Below, one piece after another: positions 16,464-24,525 of a stretch of 64,000 bases of DNA (the first letter of the stretch is position 1; every line of letters begins with the position of its first letter). The notes beneath the pieces are model-generated. The model ran no database searches. It was not told where the DNA came from and saw only the letters and a program-made list of their open reading frames with translations. The stretch is taken from assembly GCF_000226955.1 (NCBI RefSeq), contig NZ_AGFU01000002.1, positions 1-64,000 on the forward strand. Direction: 5' to 3'. Position numbers and translations under genes: made by a program. Source of the DNA: Sphingomonas elodea ATCC 31461 (lineage in GTDB: Bacteria > Pseudomonadota > Alphaproteobacteria > Sphingomonadales > Sphingomonadaceae).

Positions 16464-19211
16464 ATGCGTTATTTCGCCCTGCCCGCCCTGCTCGCCCTTC
16501 CCGTCGCCGCGCATGCCCAGCAGGCGGTGCTATTCGACGGGCGCACCACCGCACCGATTCTGCACGACGACGCCACGTCGGCGAAGCTCGCCGGCGAACT
16601 GCTCGCCCGCGACATCGGAAAGCGCGCGGGCAAGGCACCGGTCGTGGCGAGCGACCTCGCCGCCTGCGGCAAGCTCTGCGTCGTTATCGGCCAGAAGGAT
16701 TCGGCATTGGTCCGGCAGGTCGCTGCCGATGCGAAGGTCGATCTCGCCGCGCTGGACGGCCAGTGGGAACGCTATGTCCGCGTCCTCGCGCCCTCGAGGC
16801 AACATCCCGGCCGCTCGTACCTGCTGATCGCCGGCTCCGACCAACGCGGCGCGATCTGGGGCACGGTGGATCTCAGCCGCGCGATCGGTATCTCGGCCTG
16901 GGAATGGTGGGCGGACGTGACGCCGCGCCATGCCGACCGGCTGGTGGTCGACGGCCGCCGGCTGCTCTCGGACGCACCCTCGGTCCAGTATCGCGGCATC
17001 TTCCTCAACGACGAGGATTGGGGCCTCCAGCCCTGGGCCGCCAGGACCTACGAGCCCGAGACCGGCGACATCGGCCCCAAGACCTATGCGCGCGTCTTCG
17101 AGCTGATGTGGCGGCTCAAGGCCAACATGATCTGGCCGGCGATGCACGAAAGCACCAAGCCCTTCTACCAGATCCCCGGCAATGCCGAGATGGCGAAGGC
17201 GTACGGCATCGTCGTCGGCACCTCGCATGCCGAACCGATGATGCGCAACAACGTCCGCGAGTGGGACGAGAAGGCGGAGGGGCCGTTCAACTTCTTCACC
17301 AACCGCGACCACATGGTCGACTATTGGCGCCGCCGGGTGGACGAAGTGAAGGGCTTCGAAAACGTCTATACGATCGGCCTGCGCGGCAAGCATGATTCGG
17401 CGCTGGAAGGCGCGAAGAGCCCCGAACAGGCGCTCGCCGCCACCACCCAGGCGATCGACCTGCAGCGCGGCCTGCTCGCCACCGCGCAGGGCAAGCCGGC
17501 GGACCAGGTGCCCCAGGTGCTCACCCTCTACAAGGAAGTGCTCGACGTCTATCGCAGCGGGCTGAAGGTGCCCGAGGACGTGACGCTCGTCTGGCCCGAG
17601 GACAATTATGGCTATCTCGGCCAGCTGCCGACCGCCGCCGAGCGGGCGCGCAAGGGCGGCTCGGGCCTCTATTATCACATCAGCTATTGGGGCCGGCCGC
17701 ACGACTATCTGTGGCTGGCGACGACCCACCCCGCGCTGATCCGCGAGCAGCTCGACCGCGCCTGGGCGACCGGTACCCGGAAGCTGTGGGTCGTGAACGT
17801 GGGCGACATCAAGCCGGGCGAAGTGCTGACGAGCTATTTCCTCGACGTCGCCTTCGACGCGAAACTGCTGAACAAGCCGGTGCGCGCGCAGCTGTACGAC
17901 TGGGCGACCGCGCAATTCGGCGATCAGGGGCCCGCCGTCGCCGACGTGCTGATGGACTATTACGACCTCGCCTGGGAACGGAAGCCCGAATTCATGGGCT
18001 TCAGCACCGTCGAGCCCGAGACGCCGATCCGCCTCTCCGACTATGTCCGCTCGGGCGGCGACGAGGCCCAGGCGCGGATCGCCCGCTATCAGGGGCTGCT
18101 GGAAAAGGCCCAGGCGCTGGCCGCGACCATGCCCGCCGATCGCCGCGATGCCTTCTTCCAACTGGTGCTGTACCCGGTGCGCGGCGCCGCCAAGCTCAAC
18201 GAACGCAACCTCAAGCTCGATCTCGCCGCGCTCTATGCGCGCCAGGGCCGCGCCAGCGCCAATGCGCTCGCGGAGCAAGCCCGCGCCGCGCACCAGACGA
18301 TCGTCGCCGACACCGCCGCCTACAATGCCCAGAACGGCGGCAAATGGCGCGGCATCATGGACATGGCGCCGCGCCAGCTCGCGGTGTTTGCCGAGCCGAC
18401 CTATCCGAAGATCGACCTCCCGCCGGTCGCCCCGTGCGGCACCGATGCGCGCGCGCTCGCCTTCGCCCCCGGCAAGCCCGAAACGCGGACCATGACCGTC
18501 TACGGAAAGGGTGCGGTGAGCGACTGGACCGTCGAGGGGCTGGAAGGCGTCGACCTCTCCGCACGTTCCGGCCGGCTCGATGCGAGCAACGGCTATGAGA
18601 TGCGCGTCGCCGTGAAATATGATGGCAAGGGCGCGATCGCCGCGGGCAAGATCCGCTGCAACGGCGCGATGGTCTATCTCGAGCCGGTGCTCCAGCCCTT
18701 CCCTGCCGGCGACGCCACGCCCGAGGTGAACCACATCATTTCGCTGACCCCCGCCGAACTGAAGTTGGCCGAGGCGCCGTGGGAGCGCATTGCAGAATTA
18801 GGCTCGCGCGGCGCCGTGCTGCGCAGCAGGCTGGACCTTCCCTCCAGCGACCGAGCGGATGCCACCGCCCCGCTCGTCCTGCCCTTCCAACTCGGCAACA
18901 AGGGCGATGCCGAGCTCAGGATCGTCGCGCTGCCGGTCCATGCCCTTACCTCCGCCAACAAGCTTCGGATCGGCGTGCGGGTCGATGGCGGTGCGATCAC
19001 CGTGCTCGATTACGAGACCCATGGCCGCAGCGACGAATGGAAGGCCAATGTCCTTTCCAACACCGCCGTGCGCACGCTCAAGCTAGGCCTGCTCGCGGCC
19101 GGTGCCCACAAGATCGAAGTCTTCGCGATGGACCCGGGCTTCCTGCTCGACCGGATCGACGTGCGCCTCGACGGCGCGCCCGACTATTACGGCGCGCCGC
19201 CGATCCGCTGA
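16464..19211 (+). CDS. Glycoside hydrolase family 115, xylan alpha-glucuronidase
   Basis: This 915-residue secreted enzyme is a GH115 alpha-glucuronidase, which removes (4-O-methyl)glucuronic acid side chains from xylan. It has a signal peptide ending AHA-Q (about residue 18), an N-terminal alpha/beta domain (GQKDSALVRQ), then the GH115 core marked by VQYRGIFLNDEDWGLQPWA, NMIWPAMHE, GTSHAEPMMRNN and VWPEDNYGYLGQLP. The C-terminal ~250 residues look like the family's beta-sandwich domain. The 3' end overlaps the convergent SGNH gene by 25 nt. With the GH3 and esterase genes further on it suggests use of plant hemicellulose. Confidence 0.9.
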   Translation: MRYFALPALLALPVAAHAQQAVLFDGRTTAPILHDDATSAKLAGELLARDIGKRAGKAPVVASDLAACGKLCVVIGQKDSALVRQVAADAKVDLAALDGQWERYVRVLAPSRQHPGRSYLLIAGSDQRGAIWGTVDLSRAIGISAWEWWADVTPRHADRLVVDGRRLLSDAPSVQYRGIFLNDEDWGLQPWAARTYEPETGDIGPKTYARVFELMWRLKANMIWPAMHESTKPFYQIPGNAEMAKAYGIVVGTSHAEPMMRNNVREWDEKAEGPFNFFTNRDHMVDYWRRRVDEVKGFENVYTIGLRGKHDSALEGAKSPEQALAATTQAIDLQRGLLATAQGKPADQVPQVLTLYKEVLDVYRSGLKVPEDVTLVWPEDNYGYLGQLPTAAERARKGGSGLYYHISYWGRPHDYLWLATTHPALIREQLDRAWATGTRKLWVVNVGDIKPGEVLTSYFLDVAFDAKLLNKPVRAQLYDWATAQFGDQGPAVADVLMDYYDLAWERKPEFMGFSTVEPETPIRLSDYVRSGGDEAQARIARYQGLLEKAQALAATMPADRRDAFFQLVLYPVRGAAKLNERNLKLDLAALYARQGRASANALAEQARAAHQTIVADTAAYNAQNGGKWRGIMDMAPRQLAVFAEPTYPKIDLPPVAPCGTDARALAFAPGKPETRTMTVYGKGAVSDWTVEGLEGVDLSARSGRLDASNGYEMRVAVKYDGKGAIAAGKIRCNGAMVYLEPVLQPFPAGDATPEVNHIISLTPAELKLAEAPWERIAELGSRGAVLRSRLDLPSSDRADATAPLVLPFQLGNKGDAELRIVALPVHALTSANKLRIGVRVDGGAITVLDYETHGRSDEWKANVLSNTAVRTLKLGLLAAGAHKIEVFAMDPGFLLDRIDVRLDGAPDYYGAPPIR

Positions 19212-20065
19212 GCCGCCAGCTCGGCGGCGGCAACGTCGCGCAGCCGCCGGGCGACCTCGGGATTGATCCCCAGATCCTCGGCGGCGCGCTCGCGGGCCCC
19301 CAGGGTGCGCGGATCGCGGCCGGTGATCGCGCCGAATTCGACCAGCGCCTCCAGATAATAGCCCTCGGCGCTGGCGTGATACTGGTCCCAGGTCCACAGG
19401 CTCACCTGGCCGAATGCCACGCCGTCATAGGGATTGGGATCGGCATAGCCGTCACGGATCGCGCGATTCCAGGCGGTACCGACCGGCAACACGGCATGGA
19501 TTCCGTAGCCCGGGGCGAGCCCCAACCGGTTCGCCGCCAGCAGGTCCTCGGCCATCCGCGCGATCGGTAGGCCGAACCAGTGGCCCGAGGGTCGATAGGT
19601 CTGGTCCGCGCGGGACCAGGTAGCGACAAGATTCACCTGTGCCGCCGGGTTGCGCGCATGAACCAGCGCCGCCAGCGCCCGCGCCGCGGCCAGATGGCGG
19701 GTCGGGTCGCCCGGCCGCTCGGCATCGAGCGTGCTGAATCCCTGCAGCACCACCACGTCCCAGCGCCGATCGATCAGGGCGCGGCGATTGGCGAGGTGCC
19801 AGGCGAGGTCCTTGCCGGGCGACGTCTCGAGGCTGACCTGCCAGTCGAGCCCGGCCTGGATCGCAAAGGTGCGGAACAGTGCCGGCACGCCGCCGATTCC
19901 CTCGCGGTTGAGGTCGGTCACGCGATCGGGCCGGTAGCGCATCACCGGCGAGTTGGCGCCGAAGGTGAAGCTGTTCCCGACGAACAGGATCGTCTTGGCA
20001 GCGGCGGGCACGGTCGAGAAGAGGCAGGCGATCAGCAGGGCGAGGCGGCGGAAGAGACTAGGCAT
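19187..20065 (-). CDS. Secreted SGNH/GDSL-type hydrolase
   Basis: This 292-residue protein has a signal peptide (LLIACLFSTVPAAA) and the block I motif ILFVGNSFTFGANSP, where the Ser of GNSFT is the expected nucleophile. Further family features are VVLQGFSTLD and the late WDQYHASAEGYYLEAL, which could supply the catalytic His. It may deacetylate or de-esterify a polysaccharide, given its position against the GH115 gene (inference). CTAGGG at 20078-20073 lies 7 nt before the ATG. The 3' end overlaps the GH115 gene. Confidence 0.75.
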   Translation of the reverse strand: MPSLFRRLALLIACLFSTVPAAAKTILFVGNSFTFGANSPVMRYRPDRVTDLNREGIGGVPALFRTFAIQAGLDWQVSLETSPGKDLAWHLANRRALIDRRWDVVVLQGFSTLDAERPGDPTRHLAAARALAALVHARNPAAQVNLVATWSRADQTYRPSGHWFGLPIARMAEDLLAANRLGLAPGYGIHAVLPVGTAWNRAIRDGYADPNPYDGVAFGQVSLWTWDQYHASAEGYYLEALVEFGAITGRDPRTLGARERAAEDLGINPEVARRLRDVAAAELAAQRIGGAP

Positions 20066-20072
20066 GGTCCTT

Positions 20073-20078
20073 CCCTAG
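20073..20078 (-). promoter_or_regulatory. -10-like hexamer of the SGNH gene
   Basis: CTAGGG on the minus strand lies 7 nt from the ATG at 20065, the same arrangement as at ubiH and terC. The spacer also contains AAGGA, so a normal ribosome-binding site cannot be excluded. Confidence 0.4.
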
Positions 20079-20121
20079 CCGCCTAAGGCGCTGCTCCACA
20101 ATGATTTGCACGGGAATCGGT

Positions 20122-20136
20122 GTTCCCCATTCGTTC
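20122..20136. promoter_or_regulatory. LexA (SOS) box of dinB
   Basis: GTTC-CCCATTC-GTTC is a perfect match to the alphaproteobacterial LexA direct repeat GTTC-N7-GTTC. It ends 21 nt before the dinB ATG and lies about where a -35 would be for the TATAGC at 20146, which is suited to repression. Confidence 0.8.
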
Positions 20137-20144
20137 GATCGGCA

Positions 20145-20151
20145 GTATAGC
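20145..20151 (+). promoter_or_regulatory. -10-like element of dinB, leaderless start
   Basis: GTATAGC is followed by 6-7 nt and then the ATG at 20158. With the LexA box upstream it supports 20158 as the start rather than the in-frame ATG at 20101. Confidence 0.45.
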
Positions 20152-20157
20152 CCGGCC

Positions 20158-21243
20158 ATGGCAGCGCCGCCCGTCCGCAAGATCCTGCACATCGACATGG
20201 ATGCGTTCTACGCGTCGGTCGAACAGCGCGACGATCCGAGCTTGCGCGGCAAGCCGGTGGCGGTTGGATCGGCAGCAGCGCGCGGCGTGGTGGCCGCCGC
20301 CAGCTATGAGGCGCGGGCCTTCGGGGTCCGCTCCGCCCTGCCCTCGGTCACCGCGCTCAGGCGCTGCCCGGACCTGATCTTCGTCCGCCCGCGCTTCGAC
20401 GTGTACAAGGCCGTGTCGCAAGCGATCCACGCGATCTTCGCCGACTATACCGATCTCATCCAGCCGCTGTCGCTCGACGAGGCCTATCTGGACGTGACCG
20501 AGGATCGCCGCCGGCTGGGCACGGCCTGGGCGACGGCGAAGGAAATCCGCGCGCGCATCCTGGCGGAAACCGGCCTCACCGCCTCGGCGGGCATTTCGTA
20601 CAACAAGTTCCTCGCCAAGCTCGCCTCGGACCATCGCAAGCCCAACGGTCAGTTCGCGGTGACGCCGGAGATGGGCGCGGCCTGGGTGGAGACGCTGCCG
20701 GTCTCGCGCTTCCACGGCGTCGGGCCGGTAACGGCGGCGAAGATGCGCCGGCTGGGAATCGAGACGGGGGCCGACCTGCGCGCCAAGTCGATGGATTTCC
20801 TCGCCCGGCATTTCGGCAGCAACGCCGAATGGTATCACCAGATCGTGCGCGGGGTGGACGAGCGGCCGGTGAACCCGAACCGCGAACGCAAGTCCTCGGG
20901 CTCGGAAACCACCTTCAGCCGCGACCTGACCGACGATGCCGAGATCGAAGCAGCCGTGCTAGGCCAGGCCGACGACGTGTGGGAATGGTGCGAGCGCACC
21001 CAAGGCTTCGGCCGCACCGCGACCGTGAAGATCAAATATGCCGACTTCCAGATCATCACCCGCAGCCGCAGCCAGCCCGCGCCGATGACCAGCCGCGAAC
21101 AGCTCCACGCCGCCAGCCTCGCGCTGCTCCGATTGGTGCTGCCGACCCCCAAAGGGATACGGCTGGTGGGCGTGACCGTCTCCAATTTCGAGCGGCCCGA
21201 TGCGACCCCGCTGCCGCTGTTCGGAGGCGCGGCGCCTTCCTAG
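20158..21243 (+). CDS. dinB: DNA polymerase IV (Y-family, translesion)
   Basis: This 361-residue Y-family polymerase copies damaged DNA. Catalytic motifs are ILHIDMDAFYASVEQ at the N-terminus and LSLDEAYLDVT (metal-binding Asp-Glu). Also visible are the palm SAGISYNKFLAKLASDHRKPNG and the helix-hairpin-helix FHGVGPVTAAKMRRLG. The C-terminus ends PLPLFGGAAPS, a QLxLF-like clamp-binding sequence. A LexA box and a -10-like element just upstream fix the start and indicate SOS induction. An in-frame ATG 57 nt upstream would lie before the operator and is rejected. Confidence 0.95.
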   Translation: MAAPPVRKILHIDMDAFYASVEQRDDPSLRGKPVAVGSAAARGVVAAASYEARAFGVRSALPSVTALRRCPDLIFVRPRFDVYKAVSQAIHAIFADYTDLIQPLSLDEAYLDVTEDRRRLGTAWATAKEIRARILAETGLTASAGISYNKFLAKLASDHRKPNGQFAVTPEMGAAWVETLPVSRFHGVGPVTAAKMRRLGIETGADLRAKSMDFLARHFGSNAEWYHQIVRGVDERPVNPNRERKSSGSETTFSRDLTDDAEIEAAVLGQADDVWEWCERTQGFGRTATVKIKYADFQIITRSRSQPAPMTSREQLHAASLALLRLVLPTPKGIRLVGVTVSNFERPDATPLPLFGGAAPS

Positions 21244-23321
21244 ATCCCGTCGCGGAAATGGCCTGCCGGGCGCGGTGGCCCCGGCAGCTTCTTGCTCGCG
21301 CAATGCCGTTCCGGGCCCCCGAGGCAGATCTGGCAACCGCGGCTCGTGGCGACACCGTTGGAAAGCTGCGCGAACATCTGCAGCGCCTGCGGGCTGGTCA
21401 GCGCCTCGTGCAGCGTGGCGAAGTCCGACAGGGAACCGAATGTCGCAGTACTGTTGAGATCGATGCAGCACACGCCCAGCCGGCCCGTGGCGAAGATCGC
21501 CAGCGACGGCGCTTTGGTGAACCCGCAGGTATAGGGGCTCACCAGCTTGCGCTCTACCGCCCAGCGCGGATCATATTCGAGCAGCAGGTTGGCATAGGTA
21601 CCGACCGGCCGGGGCGACATGAAGGCATATTGGGTGGCGCCGTCCTGATCGACCCAGCTGAGGATCGGCAGATGGTGGGAATCGGCATGCCGCGCTTTCG
21701 CAAACGCATCGAAGACATGCGCTTCATCATTGGTATAGGCTCGCGCGCCGGTGGCCGGATCCAGCGCTTCCACGATCCGCGCGGCGATCGCCTCCCATTT
21801 GCGGAGATGGGCAAGCATGCGTTCGGGCGTATCGGGAAAGGCGTTTCGGGTCACCTCGTCGACGCGCAGGTCCACCGCCTGGTTCGATACCATCTGGTAC
21901 AGCCGCAGGTGCGACGGCGCCCGCTCGCGGGCCATCTGGCGCAGCAGCGCGGTCACGCGGGCGACCAGTGTCTCGTAATCGCCGATCTTGTGGCTGCGCG
22001 TCGCCTCGTAGGATTCCTGGCTGTCGTTGTGCAGCGAGATGGCGATGCCGGACGGATAATTGCCGGAAAGCTGCTTCAGCTTCTTGTCGACCAGCGTCAT
22101 GCCATGGGAGGTAAAGAAGGTGGGAAACGGCAGCCGGCGCTCGCGGATATAGGCGAGGATCTCGGCAATGTTCGGGTGCAGCAGCGGCTCGCCATAGGCG
22201 TTCAGCTGCATCGAGCCGACGCTGAGCGTGTCGGCAAGTTGGTCGATCAGGTTTTTGACCTGCTCCAGCGGCAGCCAGGCGCGAGCATCCTCGCGGAACA
22301 TGTCCGGGCAGAAGGTGCACTTCTGATTGCAGTGGTTGGTGATTTCCAGCCAGACGATGTCGACATGCGGCTTGCCGTCTCGCATCGGATAGCCGGTGAC
22401 CGCCGGCGTGGCCGCGGGTGCGACAAAGCCCCGCAACAGCGCCACCGCGGAGTCCGCTTCGGCCGGATCGAGGAACGGGATGGTGCCGTCCGCCGATTGC
22501 TGCGCAAGCAGATCGGCAGCGGCAGCGGTGATCGTCGGCGCAGTGGCGAAGGCCCAGCGCAGGCGATCCCTACTCAATGCCGAAAGCTCGCCGGTTGCGG
22601 CCAGTCGTGCCGCAAACAGCGCTAGTTCAGGCACCAGCGGACTCTTCTCGCCATCGCCCAGAGGGAGCGAAAGCGCGACGCCCACCGCTTCGCCAGCCGC
22701 CCCCAGATCGTCGGCAGCGAGTGCAAAGCGCAGGCGGGCACGGTGTGCTGCAATGTCCAGCCCGGCGGCGTCGATTCGCGCGCGTGCGGCCGACATGTCC
22801 GGGAAACCGAGCTCGGCAGGGGCAAGGTGGGCAGCGAGCTCGTGGGGACACCCGGCCCAGCGACAACGCGCGATCCAGGCTGCGCGCAGCAGCCCGGGGC
22901 TGCTGCCATGCTCCCGCGCCTGCGCGATCAGTGTTGCTGCCTGTTCATGCGCGCCCGCCGACGACAACAGGCCGACCAGGGTGAGCAGCCCCACCTCGTT
23001 CAGCGTGGTCACATCCCGGGGACCGTCACCGAAGATGCCGTCCAGGGCCAGGTCGAACATCAGCGCGGCCAGGCCGGGCGGGACCGCTTCAATCGCAGCG
23101 TAGGTGGCGGTCGAGCGGGTATCGGCGCGGAAACCCTCGATCAGCAGCGCAATCGCCCGCGCAAACAGGCCCGACAGCGCCGGCAGCTCTGCCGGGGTCA
23201 AGCCATCGAATGGCGCCAAGGCGGCGCCGAGACCGCCCAGACCTTCGCCCTCCAACCGTTGCCGCGCATGATCCACGGCATCTGCTGCCGAAGCAGACGA
23301 AAGAATCGAGGACTCGAACAT
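21240..23321 (-). CDS. Radical SAM/SPASM protein with unrecognised N-terminal half
   Basis: This 693-residue protein has a radical SAM core from about residue 315, with the cluster motif C331-x3-C335-x2-C338 (NHCNQKCTFC) and LNAYGEPLLHP. A SPASM-like C-terminus follows (CGFTKAP, GVCCIDLN, GCQICLGG) holding auxiliary clusters. The first ~310 residues are Ala/Leu-rich, helical and perhaps repeat-like, and I recognise no family. SPASM proteins often modify peptides or nucleoside/sugar substrates; the substrate is unknown. The ATG at 23321 follows a GGGAGA sequence; the open frame upstream to 24698 is a shadow of the YihY gene. The 3' end overlaps dinB by 4 nt. Confidence 0.82.
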   Translation of the reverse strand: MFESSILSSASAADAVDHARQRLEGEGLGGLGAALAPFDGLTPAELPALSGLFARAIALLIEGFRADTRSTATYAAIEAVPPGLAALMFDLALDGIFGDGPRDVTTLNEVGLLTLVGLLSSAGAHEQAATLIAQAREHGSSPGLLRAAWIARCRWAGCPHELAAHLAPAELGFPDMSAARARIDAAGLDIAAHRARLRFALAADDLGAAGEAVGVALSLPLGDGEKSPLVPELALFAARLAATGELSALSRDRLRWAFATAPTITAAAADLLAQQSADGTIPFLDPAEADSAVALLRGFVAPAATPAVTGYPMRDGKPHVDIVWLEITNHCNQKCTFCPDMFREDARAWLPLEQVKNLIDQLADTLSVGSMQLNAYGEPLLHPNIAEILAYIRERRLPFPTFFTSHGMTLVDKKLKQLSGNYPSGIAISLHNDSQESYEATRSHKIGDYETLVARVTALLRQMARERAPSHLRLYQMVSNQAVDLRVDEVTRNAFPDTPERMLAHLRKWEAIAARIVEALDPATGARAYTNDEAHVFDAFAKARHADSHHLPILSWVDQDGATQYAFMSPRPVGTYANLLLEYDPRWAVERKLVSPYTCGFTKAPSLAIFATGRLGVCCIDLNSTATFGSLSDFATLHEALTSPQALQMFAQLSNGVATSRGCQICLGGPERHCASKKLPGPPRPAGHFRDGI

Positions 23322-23519
23322 GGCGGCATTCTCCCGTTTTTCCGTCGCGGATGACCGGCGACGCCCGCGCGCGGGCAGGCTCCCCCCCATTATAGACATG
23401 TCCCAAGGCTGGACGATCGAACCACGCGATTCAGCCGATCGGTCAATTGCTGGCAGACCGGAACCGCCCCCCGGGCCCGCGCGCTTGATTGCTGCGGCAG
23501 GCGAACGGGGGAGGATAGG

Positions 23520-24461
23520 ATGGACCGGAAGGGGCGCGATGCGCAGAGCCCGTGGGCAATGCCCTGGGCGGGCTGGAAATCGGTGCTGTGGCGAAGCTGG
23601 ACCGAGGCGGGCGACGACAATGTCGGGCTGATCGCCGCCGGCGTCGCCTTTTATGGCTTCCTCGCCCTGGTGCCGCTGCTCGGCGCAATCGTGCTGTGCT
23701 ATGGCCTCATCGCCGATGCCGCGACCGTGCTGCACGACGTGCGGGCGCTTTCCGCCGTCCTCCCGCGCGACATTGCCGGCGTCATCGGCAACCAGCTGCT
23801 GGCCCTCGTCCACAGCCCCGACGACGAGAAGGGGCTCGGCATTCTGATCGCCCTCGCTGTCGCGCTGTTCGGCGCGCGCAACGGCGCCGGTGCGATCATT
23901 TCGGCACTCAACATCGCCTATGAGGAGAAGGAGAAACGCAGCTTCCTCTGGGTGAACCTGACCGCGCTGGGCATTACCGTCGGCGCGGTGATCGCCGCCA
24001 TTCTGGCTGCGCTGGCGATGACGGCGCTTGGCGCGCTCGACCGGCTGCTGCCCTTCGCGCCCGATGCGCTGCTGGTGGTGGGCAAGATCGTCAGCCATGT
24101 GCTGCTGACGCTTGCAGGCGCGGCGGGGGCGGCGGCGCTCTACCGGTTTGGACCGTCGCGGGCACGTCCCCGCTGGACCTGGATCACGCCCGGGTCGCTG
24201 TTCGCCGCCCTCGCCTGGCTGGCGCTGACGCTCGGCTTCGGCGCCTATGTCCGGTATGTCGGACGCTTCGATGCGACCTATGGCGCGCTGGGCACCATCG
24301 TCGCGCTGCTTACCTGGCTGTATCTCTCCGCCTATATCCTGCTGCTTGGGGCCGAGCTGAACTCCGAACTGGAGCACCAGACCGAGCAGGATACCACCAC
24401 CGGCACGCCCCAGCCGCTCGGCCAGCGGCGCGCCTGGGTGGCGGACAACGTCGCCGAGTGA
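23520..24461 (+). CDS. YihY/BrkB family inner-membrane protein
   Basis: This 313-residue protein has five or six membrane spans and the YihY hallmarks: DNVGLIAAGVAFYGFLALVPLL near the N-terminus, FGARNGAGAIISALNIAYEEKEKRSF in the middle, and FDATYGALGTIVALLTWLYLSAYILLLGAELNSELE near the end. Older databases name the family ribonuclease BN or BrkB, but its function is not settled. The ATG has a strong GGGGGAGGA sequence just upstream. It is divergent from the radical SAM gene. Confidence 0.88.
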   Translation: MDRKGRDAQSPWAMPWAGWKSVLWRSWTEAGDDNVGLIAAGVAFYGFLALVPLLGAIVLCYGLIADAATVLHDVRALSAVLPRDIAGVIGNQLLALVHSPDDEKGLGILIALAVALFGARNGAGAIISALNIAYEEKEKRSFLWVNLTALGITVGAVIAAILAALAMTALGALDRLLPFAPDALLVVGKIVSHVLLTLAGAAGAAALYRFGPSRARPRWTWITPGSLFAALAWLALTLGFGAYVRYVGRFDATYGALGTIVALLTWLYLSAYILLLGAELNSELEHQTEQDTTTGTPQPLGQRRAWVADNVAE

Positions 24462-24511
24462 CGGCACAACGGCTCGTCGCTTGGCCGGTGGCCCTGCCCT
24501 GCCCGCTTCCC

Positions 24512-24518
24512 CTATAGC
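24512..24518 (+). promoter_or_regulatory. -10-like element of the secreted-protein gene
   Basis: CTATAGC ends 7 nt before the ATG at 24526, and no ribosome-binding sequence is present. It has the same geometry as at yggS, thiE and dinB. Confidence 0.45.
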
Positions 24519-24525
24519 GGCGCCC

